A stretch of 64,000 nucleotides of DNA from Kordia periserrulae (lineage in GTDB: Bacteria; Bacteroidota; Bacteroidia; Flavobacteriales; Flavobacteriaceae), in NCBI RefSeq assembly GCF_003054265.1, contig NZ_QBKT01000001.1, positions 310,001 through 374,000 on the forward strand, given 5' to 3'. The notes beneath the pieces are model-generated. The model saw nothing but the letters and a program-made list of their open reading frames with translations, was not told where the DNA came from and did no database searches. Below, piece after piece: positions 40,761 through 49,055 of the stretch (position 1 is the stretch's first letter; the number at the start of each line of letters is the position of its first letter). A program made the position numbers and the translations under genes.

Positions 40761-42041
40761 TTATTGCTTGTAAATTTTTCCATCTTTCATTACAAAAGTG
40801 ACATTCTCCATTGTGTTGATGTTTTGTGTAGGATCTTCGTCAACCGCTACAATATCTGCTAAAAATCCTGCTTTCAATTGTCCTAGCTGATTTTCCATTC
40901 CTAAAATTTTAGCATTCGTCACCGTAGCCGATTGAATGGTTTCCATTGGCGGCATTCCTGCTTCTACCATAAAACCAAATTCCTTTCCGTTGAGTCCATG
41001 TTTAAAAACGCCAGCATCAGTTCCAAACGCAATTCCCACACCTTTTTTATAGGCTTTAGCAAAAGTTCCTTGGATTTTAGGTCCAACTGCTAACGCCTTC
41101 GGTACAATAATTTCCGGATAATACCCTTCAATTTTTGCCTTGGCAGCGACTTCTTTTCCCGCAGTAATGGTTGGCACCAAATACGCATCATGCTTTTTCA
41201 TCAACTCCATGGTTTCTTCGCTCATCAACGTTCCGTGCTCAATGGTTTTTACGCCACCGATGATAGCGCGTTGCATGCCTTCATCGCCGTGTGCGTGTGC
41301 TGCAACATGCATTCCGTAATCTTTAGCAGTTTCACAAATCACTTTAATTTCGTCAACCGTAAACTGCGGATTGCTTCCACTTTTCGCGACACTTAGCACA
41401 CCGCCAGTTGCCGTAATTTTGATAACATCTGCCCCATTTTTATAACGTTGACGTACTGCCTTTTTTGCATCACTTACATTGTTTACCACACCTTCTTTTG
41501 GTCCTGGATCGCCACTAATTTCTTTGCGATTTCCGTTGGTAGGATCGGCATGTCCGCCAGTAGTTGCGAGTGCTTTTCCTGCGGTGAAAATTCGTGGTCC
41601 GTCCACTCTTCCTTGTGCTATGGCATTTCGCAACGAAATATTCACACCTGTTCCTCCTAAGTCACGAACTGTTGTAAATCCCGCTTGAAGCGTAACATTC
41701 GCAAAACCTACAGAGCGAAATGCTACGTCGGCATCGTTTAAGGTATACTTTTCTAAATAAGCTTTCGGATTGGTTTCACTTTCAATATGTACGTGCATAT
41801 CAATCAATCCTGGCATGACTACTTTCGATTTTAAATCGATCACAACATCCGCAGAAGATGCTGGTCGCACATATCCGTTTTCGACACTTTTGATGGTATT
41901 TCCAGAAACAATAATCGTTTTTTGCGACAGTATTTTTCCGCTTTTGGTGTCAATGATTTTTCCACAATGTAAATAGGTATCTTGCGCCATTAATAATGTA
42001 GCACAAAACAGACTTACGCAAAGAGCTAGTAGTTTTTTCAT
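40761..42041 (-). CDS. Exported amidohydrolase (imidazolonepropionase/prolidase-like)
   Basis: 426 residues from ATG 42041, which overlaps the galE stop (ATGA) and begins a clear signal peptide (LLALCVSLFCATLLMAQ); an earlier in-frame start lies inside galE. Metal-dependent TIM-barrel hydrolase: MPGLIDMHVHIES (~74, HxH metal site), ADVIKITATGG (Lys position), VAAHAHGDEGMQRAI (~240), VKTIEHGT, and FGTDAGVFKHG (catalytic Asp). Resembles the exported Xaa-Pro or N-acyl amino-acid hydrolases of Bacteroidota and probably cleaves dipeptides or cyclic amides in the periplasm. Confidence 0.88.
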   Translation of the reverse strand: MKKLLALCVSLFCATLLMAQDTYLHCGKIIDTKSGKILSQKTIIVSGNTIKSVENGYVRPASSADVVIDLKSKVVMPGLIDMHVHIESETNPKAYLEKYTLNDADVAFRSVGFANVTLQAGFTTVRDLGGTGVNISLRNAIAQGRVDGPRIFTAGKALATTGGHADPTNGNRKEISGDPGPKEGVVNNVSDAKKAVRQRYKNGADVIKITATGGVLSVAKSGSNPQFTVDEIKVICETAKDYGMHVAAHAHGDEGMQRAIIGGVKTIEHGTLMSEETMELMKKHDAYLVPTITAGKEVAAKAKIEGYYPEIIVPKALAVGPKIQGTFAKAYKKGVGIAFGTDAGVFKHGLNGKEFGFMVEAGMPPMETIQSATVTNAKILGMENQLGQLKAGFLADIVAVDEDPTQNINTMENVTFVMKDGKIYKQ

Positions 42042-43078
42042 GAGGTTTTGATTTGGTTCGTTTTTCGTATTTTTTGTTCCCATTTCCAAGCAGAAAGCAT
42101 GGCTTCATCTAGTGTTGAAATTGCTTTCCAGCCTAAAATGGTGTTGGCTTTGGTAGTGTCCGCATAGGCAGAAATGACATCGCCTTCTCTCCTACCGACA
42201 ATTTTATAGTTGAGTTTTTGTCCGCTAACACGCTCAAAACTTTGAATGACTTCCAACACAGAACTTCCGGTCCCCGTTCCAATATTGAACACTTCAAAAG
42301 TTGCCTCATTTTCTTTGTTGAGCAATCGCTGCAATGCGGTAACGTGCGCTTTCGCGAGATCGACCACGTGAATATAATCACGAATACAAGTACCATCTTC
42401 CGTAGGATAATCGTTTCCAAAAACGGCCAGTTCTTTTCGCAATCCGATAGCAGTTTGCGTGATAAAAGGCACTAAGTTTTGCGGAACACCATTGGGCAAT
42501 TCGCCAATTTCTGCACTTGAGTGCGCGCCAATTGGATTAAAATAACGCAACGATATTACCTGCAAACCACTGACAACTTTCGCAGTATCTTTTAGAATTT
42601 CTTCGCCAATTTGTTTGGTATTTCCGTACGGAGAAAAAGCTTCTTTTATAGGCGCAGCTTCCGAAATCGGCATCTGTTCTGCCTGACCGTACACCGTACA
42701 CGACGAACTAAAGATAAAAGCACTGTTTTTTTTGTGTTGAATTTGCTGTAAAACGGTGATTAATGTCGACAGATTGTTTTCATAATACAACAACGGATTT
42801 TCCACGCTTTCGCCCACAGCTTTGCTCGCCGCAAAGTGGATAATTCCGTCAATAGTATCGTGTCGTTGAAAGAAGGAAATCGTTGCTTTTTTGTCGCGTA
42901 AATCTAGTTTTTCAAATACCGGCAACACTCCTGTAATTCGTTCAATACCTTCTAAAACTGCTTCTGACGAATTGGAAAGATTATCAATAATTAATACTTC
43001 GTATCCAGCCGATTGCAACTCAACTACTGTATGAGATCCAATATAACCTAAGCCGCCTGTAACTAGTATTTTTTTCAA
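42038..43078 (-). CDS. galE: UDP-glucose 4-epimerase
   Basis: 346 residues. Interconverts UDP-glucose and UDP-galactose with bound NAD. Rossmann motif VTGGLGYIGSHTVVEL (5-20), DLRDKKAT, IHFAASKAVGESV (~83), SSSCTVYGQ (catalytic Ser), YGNTKQIGEEIL (YxxxK, ~150) and RYFNPIGAHSSAEIGE. The predicted start is TTG (43078); no in-frame ATG fits before the Rossmann strand. It overlaps the amidohydrolase by 4 bp. With the DegT aminotransferase and waaA it suggests a surface-polysaccharide neighbourhood. Confidence 0.95.
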   Translation of the reverse strand: MKKILVTGGLGYIGSHTVVELQSAGYEVLIIDNLSNSSEAVLEGIERITGVLPVFEKLDLRDKKATISFFQRHDTIDGIIHFAASKAVGESVENPLLYYENNLSTLITVLQQIQHKKNSAFIFSSSCTVYGQAEQMPISEAAPIKEAFSPYGNTKQIGEEILKDTAKVVSGLQVISLRYFNPIGAHSSAEIGELPNGVPQNLVPFITQTAIGLRKELAVFGNDYPTEDGTCIRDYIHVVDLAKAHVTALQRLLNKENEATFEVFNIGTGTGSSVLEVIQSFERVSGQKLNYKIVGRREGDVISAYADTTKANTILGWKAISTLDEAMLSAWKWEQKIRKTNQIKTS

Positions 43079-43084
43079 GATGGG

Positions 43085-43200
43085 TATTGGTTTTTTGGTG
43101 TTGGGTTTTTGGTGTTGGGTTTTTGTTTTTCTTTTTTGTCGCTTTTAGCTCTTGACTCTTTGCTCTTGACTCTTGATTCCTGACTCTTGGTTCTTGATTC
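43085..43200. repeat. Low-complexity echo repeats between galE and DegT gene
   Basis: Two copies of TGGTGTTGGGTTTTT followed by five to six degenerate copies of CTCTTGACTCTTTG / TTGATTCTTGA-like units (period ~8-16 bp). Such text-like AAGAGTCAAGAATC repeats are common in flavobacterial spacers. Strongly pyrimidine-skewed on the plus strand. Confidence 0.6.
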
Positions 43201-43212
43201 TAAAAAATATCC

Positions 43213-44370
43213 TTATCCGTTTACGAAATCTAAGACTGTTTTGGTGATGAAATCTATTTGATCATCTTCCAATTCGGTATGCATAGGCAAAGAAATTACT
43301 TCTTTTACCAACTGATTTGTCACAGGAAAATCTGCTTCGTCGTATCGCTCATCAGCATACGCTTTTTGTGAGTGCAACGGAATTGGATAGTAGACTCCGC
43401 AAGGAATTTCGTTATTATTTAAATGCTGAACTAATGCATCTCTATCTGTATTAAGGATGCGCAACGTGTATTGATGAAATACGTGACAGTTACAGCCTGC
43501 ACAAATTGGATTTTCGCAAGATTTTGATATTTGTGGCGTGATTATTTTATCATTTCCATAGAATGCGGCATTGTATTTTCGCGCTGCGTTTTGACGTGCT
43601 GCATTGTACGTATCTAAATGCGGTAATTTTGCGCGTAAGATAGTTGCTTGAATTGAATCCAATCGAGAATTTACTCCAACTACATCATGATGATATCGCA
43701 CATACATTCCGTGATTTACAATGCCGCGAATGGTATGCGCTAAATCGTCGTCGTTGGTAAAAATTGCTCCACCGTCACCATAGCAACCTAAGTTTTTTGA
43801 TGGAAAGAAAGATGTTGAAGCTACATGACCAATTGCACCCGCTTTTTTAACCGTTCCATCTGCAAAGGTATAACTTGCTCCAATGGCTTGTGCATTGTCT
43901 TCAATTACATACAAATTATGTTCGTTGGCAATTTCCATAATTGCGTCCATATTGGCACATTGTCCAAATAAATGTACGGGCACAATTGCTTTTGTTTTTG
44001 GTGTAATTGCTTTTCGAACTGCTTCTGGGTCAATGTTGAATGAATCTTTTTCTACATCAACCAATACTGGTGTTAATTGTAGTAAGGCAATTACCTCAAC
44101 CGTTGCGGCAAACGTAAAATCGGCAGTGATGACTTCATCACCAGGCTTCAATCCTAGTCCCATCATCGCAATTTGCAAAGCATCTGTTCCGTTGGCGCAT
44201 GGAATGACATGTTTTACATCTAAATATGCTTCTAATTCTTCTTGAAACGCATGTACTTCAGGCCCATTGATAAATGCGGAAGATTCGATTACATTTAGGA
44301 CAGATTGATCAACTTGGTCTTTAATTTTCTCGTATTGACCTTTGAGGTCGACCATTTGGATTTTCTTCAT
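43213..44370 (-). CDS. DegT/DnrJ/EryC1/StrS-family PLP aminotransferase
   Basis: 385 residues from ATG 44370, giving MKKIQMVDLKGQYEKI as in homologues (a longer frame runs to 44457). PLP-dependent sugar aminotransferase: GTDALQIAMMGLGLKPGDEVI, VIEDNAQAIGASY (Asp binding PLP), STSFFPSKNLGCYGDGGAIF (Schiff-base Lys, ~190), and HYPIP-like GVYYPIPLHSQKAY. An unusual CENPICAGCNCHVFHQY stretch holds four Cys in ~12 residues. It transfers amino groups to nucleotide-linked keto-sugars for surface glycans or LPS. Exact sugar unknown. Confidence 0.92.
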   Translation of the reverse strand: MKKIQMVDLKGQYEKIKDQVDQSVLNVIESSAFINGPEVHAFQEELEAYLDVKHVIPCANGTDALQIAMMGLGLKPGDEVITADFTFAATVEVIALLQLTPVLVDVEKDSFNIDPEAVRKAITPKTKAIVPVHLFGQCANMDAIMEIANEHNLYVIEDNAQAIGASYTFADGTVKKAGAIGHVASTSFFPSKNLGCYGDGGAIFTNDDDLAHTIRGIVNHGMYVRYHHDVVGVNSRLDSIQATILRAKLPHLDTYNAARQNAARKYNAAFYGNDKIITPQISKSCENPICAGCNCHVFHQYTLRILNTDRDALVQHLNNNEIPCGVYYPIPLHSQKAYADERYDEADFPVTNQLVKEVISLPMHTELEDDQIDFITKTVLDFVNG

Positions 44371-44462
44371 TCGTATCTTTACTTTTATTCTAACAATATT
44401 ACAAAATTGTACAACGATACCCAATGAATTTAAGGGAAAGATGTATTTTAGCTGCAAACTGA

Positions 44463-45704
44463 ATGCTTTTGTATTATATCTACAACATATTCGTCTATAT
44501 TGCTGGTTTTTTTTTGAAAATTATTGCACTGTTCAACACCAAATTGAACCTTTTTGTTCAAGGCAGAAAGACCGTTTTTCAAACCTTATCTGATACGATT
44601 TCTGCTACTGATAAGGTGATTTGGTTTCACACGGCTTCTTTGGGTGAATTTGAACAAGGATTGCCTGTGTTGGAGGCGTTGAAAGCACAATATCCAAATC
44701 ACAAATTTTTATTGACGTTTTTTTCGCCTTCGGGATATGAGGTAAAAAAAGATAGCGGCGTGGCAGATATTATTACGTATTTGCCTTTAGACACCAAAGC
44801 CAACGCACGAAAGTTTTTAGCATTAACGCATCCGGAATTGGTGGTTTTTGTAAAGTATGAATTTTGGCCGAATTATTTAGCTGAGCTGAAAAAGAGCAAC
44901 ATTCACACGATTTCTATTTCTACTATTTTTAGGAAGTCGCAAGTATTTTTCAAGTTTTATGGCGGCTGGATGCGAAAATCATTGCGTGCATTTCATCATA
45001 TTTTTGTTCAGGATGAAACGTCTCAGCAACTTTTAAAGCGCATCAATTACACCGATGTTACCATAAGCGGCGATACCCGTTTTGACCGTGTATTGGAGAT
45101 TTTAGATCGTGATAATTCACTTTCTTTCGTTGAAGATTTTAAAAATAACACTCCAACCGTTGTGATAGGAAGTAGTTGGGCAGAAGACGAAGCTATTTTT
45201 GTTCCGTTTATCAATGCAACAACAGAACACTGTAAGTTTATCATCGCACCACATAACATCAAACAGGCAGAAATTCAGAAGTTAAAAAGTAGTATTACCA
45301 AAGCTACGGTGCTGTATTCCGAAAGAGCACAGCACAAAGATTTGAGTCAGTTTGAGGTGTTTATTGTAGACACTATTGGCATTTTGACCAAAGTGTATAG
45401 TTATGCAGATATTGCCTACGTTGGCGGCGGCATGGGTACTTCTGGACTGCACAACACTCTAGAGCCTGCTGTGTTTGGAATTCCTGTTGTGATTGGCAAA
45501 AATTACACAGGATTTAAAGAAGCGGAAGATTTAGTTGCTTTGGGCGGCATTGTTTCTGTTACTTCTAAAGTGTCGTTTCAGCAAGTTATGCATCGTTTAC
45601 TTACAGATGCTGATTATAAAAAAGCTATTGGAGCAATTAACGATGCGTATGTTCGTAGTAATGGCAATGCTTGTGAAATTATTATGCGCTATCTAAACCG
45701 TTGA
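44463..45704 (+). CDS. waaA: 3-deoxy-D-manno-octulosonic acid (Kdo) transferase
   Basis: 413 residues. Glycosyltransferase family 30 enzyme that adds Kdo to lipid A at the inner membrane. N-terminal membrane anchor (YIYNIFVYIAGFFLKIIALF), FHTASLGEFEQGLPVL (~58; catalytic Glu), TFFSPSGYEVKK, KYEFWPNYLAELKK, then the nucleotide-binding half with VIGSSWAEDEAIFVPF and AYVGGGMGTSGLHNTLEPAVFGIPVVIGKNY. Divergent from the DegT gene across a 92-bp gap. Confidence 0.95.
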   Translation: MLLYYIYNIFVYIAGFFLKIIALFNTKLNLFVQGRKTVFQTLSDTISATDKVIWFHTASLGEFEQGLPVLEALKAQYPNHKFLLTFFSPSGYEVKKDSGVADIITYLPLDTKANARKFLALTHPELVVFVKYEFWPNYLAELKKSNIHTISISTIFRKSQVFFKFYGGWMRKSLRAFHHIFVQDETSQQLLKRINYTDVTISGDTRFDRVLEILDRDNSLSFVEDFKNNTPTVVIGSSWAEDEAIFVPFINATTEHCKFIIAPHNIKQAEIQKLKSSITKATVLYSERAQHKDLSQFEVFIVDTIGILTKVYSYADIAYVGGGMGTSGLHNTLEPAVFGIPVVIGKNYTGFKEAEDLVALGGIVSVTSKVSFQQVMHRLLTDADYKKAIGAINDAYVRSNGNACEIIMRYLNR

Positions 45705-45841
45705 AAATTCTTTAAAAAACGGCACTCATTTTTACCAAAACGTTAATTTTAACAATTGCAAAAAAGATGTTATGGTATTCTTTGTGAATGAATAAAAGAA
45801 ATCTTAACATTGTGATACAATTAACAATAAATAGGTAAAAA

Positions 45842-46231
45842 ATGAAAAAATTAGTATTAAGAGCTTCTTTGGTTGTTGCGTTGATGATCGGAATGACTTC
45901 TTGCGAAGAAGTTAAAAAAGAAAGCGAAAAAGCAAAAGAAAACGCTAAGGAAATGGCAAAAGATGCCAAAGAGACCTTGAAAGAAGCAGCAAAAGATGCT
46001 GAAAAAGCAGCAAACGATTTGAAAGAAGATGCTAAAGAAATGGCGAACGATGCAAAGGAAGCTGCTGAAAAAGCTGCAGAAGATGTAAAAGACGCTGCAA
46101 AAGCTACTATGGAAGAAGCAAAAGACTCCGTAAACGCGAAAATGGACGAAACTTCAGATGCTGCTAAAAAGAAAATGGACGAGACTAAGAAAGCTGCGTC
46201 TGATAAATTAAATAACGCTACAGGAAACTAA
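45842..46231 (+). CDS. LEA-like helical lipoprotein
   Basis: 129 residues. Lipoprotein signal with lipobox MTSC (lipidated Cys at 21). The mature part is almost entirely a charged Ala/Lys/Glu/Asp helix in ~11-residue repeats (KENAKEMAKDAKETLKEAAK, EKAANDLKEDAKEMANDAK, DETSDAAKKKMDETKKAAS), as in group 3 late-embryogenesis-abundant and YtxH-like proteins. Likely unfolded in solution and helical on drying or at membranes; a stress-protection role is inferred from composition. Single-gene unit with a strong terminator. Confidence 0.82.
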   Translation: MKKLVLRASLVVALMIGMTSCEEVKKESEKAKENAKEMAKDAKETLKEAAKDAEKAANDLKEDAKEMANDAKEAAEKAAEDVKDAAKATMEEAKDSVNAKMDETSDAAKKKMDETKKAASDKLNNATGN

Positions 46232-46258
46232 GGCGTTATAAGAAAGACTTGTAAAAGT

Positions 46259-46290
46259 AAAAAGCTTCTCTGTAACAGAGAAGCTTTTTT
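46259..46290 (+). terminator. Bidirectional terminator
   Basis: Stem AAAGCTTCTCTG / CAGAGAAGCTTT with a 3-nt loop, T run on the plus side and A run on the other; serves the LEA-like gene and the convergent precursor gene. Confidence 0.87.
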
Positions 46291-46293
46291 TGG

Positions 46294-46488
46294 TTATTGG
46301 CAATTTGTTCCATATCCTGTCAAACACCAAGAGCCTGTTTGTGTTGGAGGCGGACATTCTGTCTCAAATTGACTTTGTCCAGTTGGTCTATCATAAGTCC
46401 AATCTAATCCACCTTTTAAAGCGTTTGCCTCTAAACTGGATACTAAACTCTTGTTAAGTTTCAAGCTTTGTACGTTTTGTTTTTTCAT
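46294..46488 (-). CDS. GG-leader peptide precursor (Pro/Thr-rich core)
   Basis: 64 residues. Leader MKKQNVQSLKLNKSLVSSLEANALKGG (shown to the GG at 26-27) of the Bacteroidota precursor type. Core of ~37 residues with CPPPTQTG, SWCLTGYGTNCQ: three Cys and several Thr/Ser, but without the IDxCPSA block. Palindrome site 2 lies 64 bp upstream. Together with 46609 and 46941 it forms a second three-member cluster, each gene with its own upstream spacer. Confidence 0.78.
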   Translation of the reverse strand: MKKQNVQSLKLNKSLVSSLEANALKGGLDWTYDRPTGQSQFETECPPPTQTGSWCLTGYGTNCQ

Positions 46489-46544
46489 AATGTAAAGTTT
46501 CTTAGTTAAAGTCTTAAATTTAGGAAATTACAGTGATATTCAAA

Positions 46545-46559
46545 TACGTGAAAACCGTA
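46545..46559 (-). promoter_or_regulatory. Regulon palindrome TACGGT-N3-ACCGTA, site 2
   Basis: Minus strand TACGGTTTTCACGTA, two mismatches in the distal half-site; centre 64 bp before the start at 46488; TAAATTTA follows 22 bp downstream as -7 element. Confidence 0.65.
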
Positions 46560-46608
46560 AAACTCACTGTTATTCCTGCCATTTCTCTTTCTAATCAACA
46601 ACATTTAA

Positions 46609-46794
46609 TTATAAACAAATACAAGCACTTCCGTTATCTTGTGTAAAACAGCCATCTGAAATTGGTTCGCATTGTCCTGTACAAACTACTGAACATAAAT
46701 TTGAAGTTCTTGTCCCTCCTTTTATAGCATCTGTAGTAAAATTAGAGACGATACTTTTCTTAAATTCAATTTTTTTAATTCCTTTTCTTTTCAT
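46609..46794 (-). CDS. GG-leader peptide precursor (Cys-rich core)
   Basis: 61 residues. Leader MKRKGIKKIEFKKSIVSNF...IKGG (1-27), core with six Cys (NLCSVVCTGQCEP, GCFTQ, ACICL). The leader keeps the K-x-x-x-x-I-x-F-K-K-S-I-V-S-N-F pattern with conservative changes. Palindrome site 3 lies 66 bp upstream and is perfect. No maturation enzyme nearby. Confidence 0.78.
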   Translation of the reverse strand: MKRKGIKKIEFKKSIVSNFTTDAIKGGTRTSNLCSVVCTGQCEPISDGCFTQDNGSACICL

Positions 46795-46852
46795 AATTTT
46801 TCTTTTTGTGATTAATTTTTAATAAAAATATACTTTCAAAAAAAAAATTACG

Positions 46853-46867
46853 TACGGTAAAACCGTA
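46853..46867 (-). promoter_or_regulatory. Regulon palindrome TACGGT-N3-ACCGTA, site 3
   Basis: Perfect TACGGTTTTACCGTA on the minus strand, centre 66 bp before the start at 46794; TATATTTT (46832-46825) follows 20 bp downstream as the likely -7 element. Confidence 0.75.
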
Positions 46868-46940
46868 ATTAACAAAATTATAAGAAATTGATAGTCAATA
46901 CTTAGCAATGTTTTTATAGCTAATGGTTTTTGCTGTATCC

Positions 46941-47174
46941 TTAACAAATAGGACGCGTGAGTCTATCAACTTCAATGGTTAAAACACAACCTGCTTCTTG
47001 GGTTTGTGGACAGTTAAAGCGTGTCAAACATAAGTTGTTGCCGTTTTGATCAACAATTGATAAAATACAGTATCGTACAGAGTTTTCTACTCCACCAACT
47101 ACTTGTTTGTCTCCATGAAGATTTGAGATAGACTTCTTGTTTAGCGATAAATTTTTAATGCTCTTTTTTTTCAT
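46941..47174 (-). CDS. GG-leader peptide precursor (hydrophobic Cys core)
   Basis: 77 residues. Leader MKKKSIKNLSLNKKSISNL...QVVGG (1-28) is a near-perfect family leader. The ~49-residue core contains five Cys spread among hydrophobic segments (YCILSIVDQNG, LCLTRFNC, GCVLTIEVDRL, final PIC). Upstream, TACCTTTT (47210-47203) could be a -7 element, but the TACGGT palindrome seen for its neighbours is absent, so its control may differ. Confidence 0.78.
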   Translation of the reverse strand: MKKKSIKNLSLNKKSISNLHGDKQVVGGVENSVRYCILSIVDQNGNNLCLTRFNCPQTQEAGCVLTIEVDRLTRPIC

Positions 47175-47267
47175 GATTATAAAGTTTTATAGTTAAGATT
47201 AAAAAGGTAAGAATCCGCAACACAAAAAGAAAATCTTTTAACAACATTGGTTGTTCATTTTATAAAA

Positions 47268-47297
47268 CAAACAATCAGCACCAAACGGTGCTGATTG
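47268..47297 (-). terminator. Terminator after S74/T9SS gene 1
   Basis: Perfect stem CAATCAGCACC / GGTGCTGATTG with 4-nt loop; T-rich tail on the minus strand. Confidence 0.8.
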
Positions 47298-47328
47298 CAG
47301 TATATCTAAGATTGTATTTCGTAATGGA

Positions 47329-48828
47329 CTATTTTACAATCATTTTCTTAGTTACCATAATTTCTCCGTTAGAAACTAAGCTGTAAATAAACATTCCTTT
47401 ACCAATTTCGTTAGAACTGATAATTACTTGTCCTTTTTGGCTTGTTAAATTATAATCTCTGATGAATTTTCCAGACATGTCAAACACCGAAATTGTTGCT
47501 TTTGCGTCGCTTGGCAATGTGTAATTGATAGTAGTTTGGTTTGTAAATGGATTTGGTCTGTTTTGATCCATTGTAAATCCAACTTCCGTATCGTTGTTAC
47601 CTTCTAGTTTGTTTTTAGTGGTAGCCAACTCATTGCGCAAGTCTGCAATTTCAGTTTCCAACACCGTTACTTTATTGTTCATTTCATTCAAGCTTGATGT
47701 CAATACTGAAATTAATCCTGTGTAGTTCACTGCTTTGTATTCAAACGAACCTGTTTGCTTATTTTCTTTATCAAAAGTAGGCTTGTTGATGGTTGTTACC
47801 AATTCTGGGAATACTTCTTCAAGGTTTTGCGCTAAGAATCCGTGTTGTAATTGTGAAGGTAAGTTTAAGTGTTCGTTTTGCTTGAACGTGTACGAAACGG
47901 TTTCTAATTGCGATAACTTATCCAGCATATTTTCTTCTGCTTGAATGTTTTCTTTTAATCTTTTATCAGAAACTGTAAATGTTCCTGTTACAAAAACGTC
48001 ACCATTAAAATATCCCGCAAATCTATTCGGAAGTGATGCTGAACTACCGTAAATAGCCGCTCCAAACCCTGTAGGATTCGCTACAATACTTCCAATAGCA
48101 GCTTCCACACCATAAGTAGGACCTGTTTGACTCCCTATTGTTTCAACTCTTACTCCTCTACTATCCCCAGATTCTTCTTTAACCGTAACGTTAATACCAG
48201 TTACCGATTGAGATTTACCTGTCTGTAAGACACTAATTCCTGTCTTAAACTGCCCTTTTTGTTCATTAATGGTTTTGATTCCTGTAAACACTGTTCCGTT
48301 GTCTGTGTTGTTACGTACAATCAAACCTGTTTTAGTATTTCCTGGTACGGTACTGTAATCAATACCTACTAATGGTTCGTTAGACGCTAATGGTTTTCCA
48401 AAAAAGGTTCTTCCGTCATACGTCATTGTGGCATTTAAAATAGAACTTGTAGACGTAAAGCTATCTGAGGTTCTAAATTCTAAATTGTTTTTGTTGGTTC
48501 CAATCCACTGAATTCTAGGATCGTCGTCATTGATGTCTTGAAACCCTAATGTAATTGCTTTTTTAGGCAATTGAAAACGCAATCCGTAAACGGTTTGTGT
48601 TCCTGTGTTCAATCTTCCGAAAGAAAACCAGCGACTTGTATTAAAGTCAAAAGCTCCTCCTAAATCGAGTTGTGTAACGAGTCCTTTGCTAAATCTGAAA
48701 ATTTCTGTACCACCAAATTGCTGCGGAATTGGTGTTGTAATTGTCGATTGTACTGGTCCCGCCGATTGATTCTGTGCGAATGTCATTCCCGCAAAAAATA
48801 ACGCTAATAAAAAGATAGTTTTTTTCAT
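47329..48828 (-). CDS. Secreted protein with S74 chaperone and T9SS sorting domain (1)
   Basis: About 499 residues from ATG 48828. Signal peptide (FLLALFFAGMTFAQ); an N-terminal ~270-residue beta-rich part with short TGI/TGL repeats (KTGLIVRNNT, VFTGIKTI, FKTGISVL, VTGINVTV); an S74 chaperone-of-endosialidase domain starting FTVSDKRLKENIQ (~292), whose Ser and Lys form the self-cleavage dyad in phage tailspikes; a coiled coil (NNKVTVLETEIADLRNEL); and a type A T9SS C-terminal domain (NRPNPFTNQTTINYTLP...KMIVK). Exported by the type IX system. Paralogue of the next two genes. Palindrome site 4 upstream. Confidence 0.88.
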   Translation of the reverse strand: MKKTIFLLALFFAGMTFAQNQSAGPVQSTITTPIPQQFGGTEIFRFSKGLVTQLDLGGAFDFNTSRWFSFGRLNTGTQTVYGLRFQLPKKAITLGFQDINDDDPRIQWIGTNKNNLEFRTSDSFTSTSSILNATMTYDGRTFFGKPLASNEPLVGIDYSTVPGNTKTGLIVRNNTDNGTVFTGIKTINEQKGQFKTGISVLQTGKSQSVTGINVTVKEESGDSRGVRVETIGSQTGPTYGVEAAIGSIVANPTGFGAAIYGSSASLPNRFAGYFNGDVFVTGTFTVSDKRLKENIQAEENMLDKLSQLETVSYTFKQNEHLNLPSQLQHGFLAQNLEEVFPELVTTINKPTFDKENKQTGSFEYKAVNYTGLISVLTSSLNEMNNKVTVLETEIADLRNELATTKNKLEGNNDTEVGFTMDQNRPNPFTNQTTINYTLPSDAKATISVFDMSGKFIRDYNLTSQKGQVIISSNEIGKGMFIYSLVSNGEIMVTKKMIVK

Positions 48829-48884
48829 GTTAAATAATTTTAATTGGTTTTGTTTAAAAATAATCATTAATTAGTTAAACAAAT

Positions 48885-48899
48885 TACGGTTGCACCTTA
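48885..48899 (-). promoter_or_regulatory. Regulon palindrome TACGGT-N3-ACCGTA, site 4
   Basis: Plus strand TACGGTTGCACCTTA, one mismatch from the ideal, centre 64 bp before the start at 48828; about 21 bp further downstream is TTATTTTT in the -7 position. Confidence 0.7.
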
Positions 48900-48982
48900 C
48901 TTTTAATATACTACTAATCAGTTTTATACATAATATTTTGTTAAAATTATTTACACTTATTCAAAACAAAACAAGAAACATA

Positions 48983-49014
48983 AAAAAAGCCAAGGTTTTG
49001 CAACCTCAGCTTTC
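48983..49014 (-). terminator. Terminator after S74/T9SS gene 2
   Basis: 12-bp stem AAAGCTGAGGTT / AACCTTGGCTTT on the minus strand with two wobble pairs, then a T run. Confidence 0.78.
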
Positions 49015-49055
49015 CTTCGTAACTGTGTACGACTGTAATTATATTTGGTGAACTA

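Noticed and set aside
43085-43200. Possible CRISPR-like array from repeated TTGACTCTTGA units
   Set aside because: Units are 8-16 bp, degenerate, without spacers of constant length; it is low-complexity echo sequence.
46941-47210. Seventh TACGGT-N3-ACCGTA site upstream of the precursor at 46941
   Set aside because: The best match (TGCGGATTCTTACC) has wrong spacing and too many mismatches.
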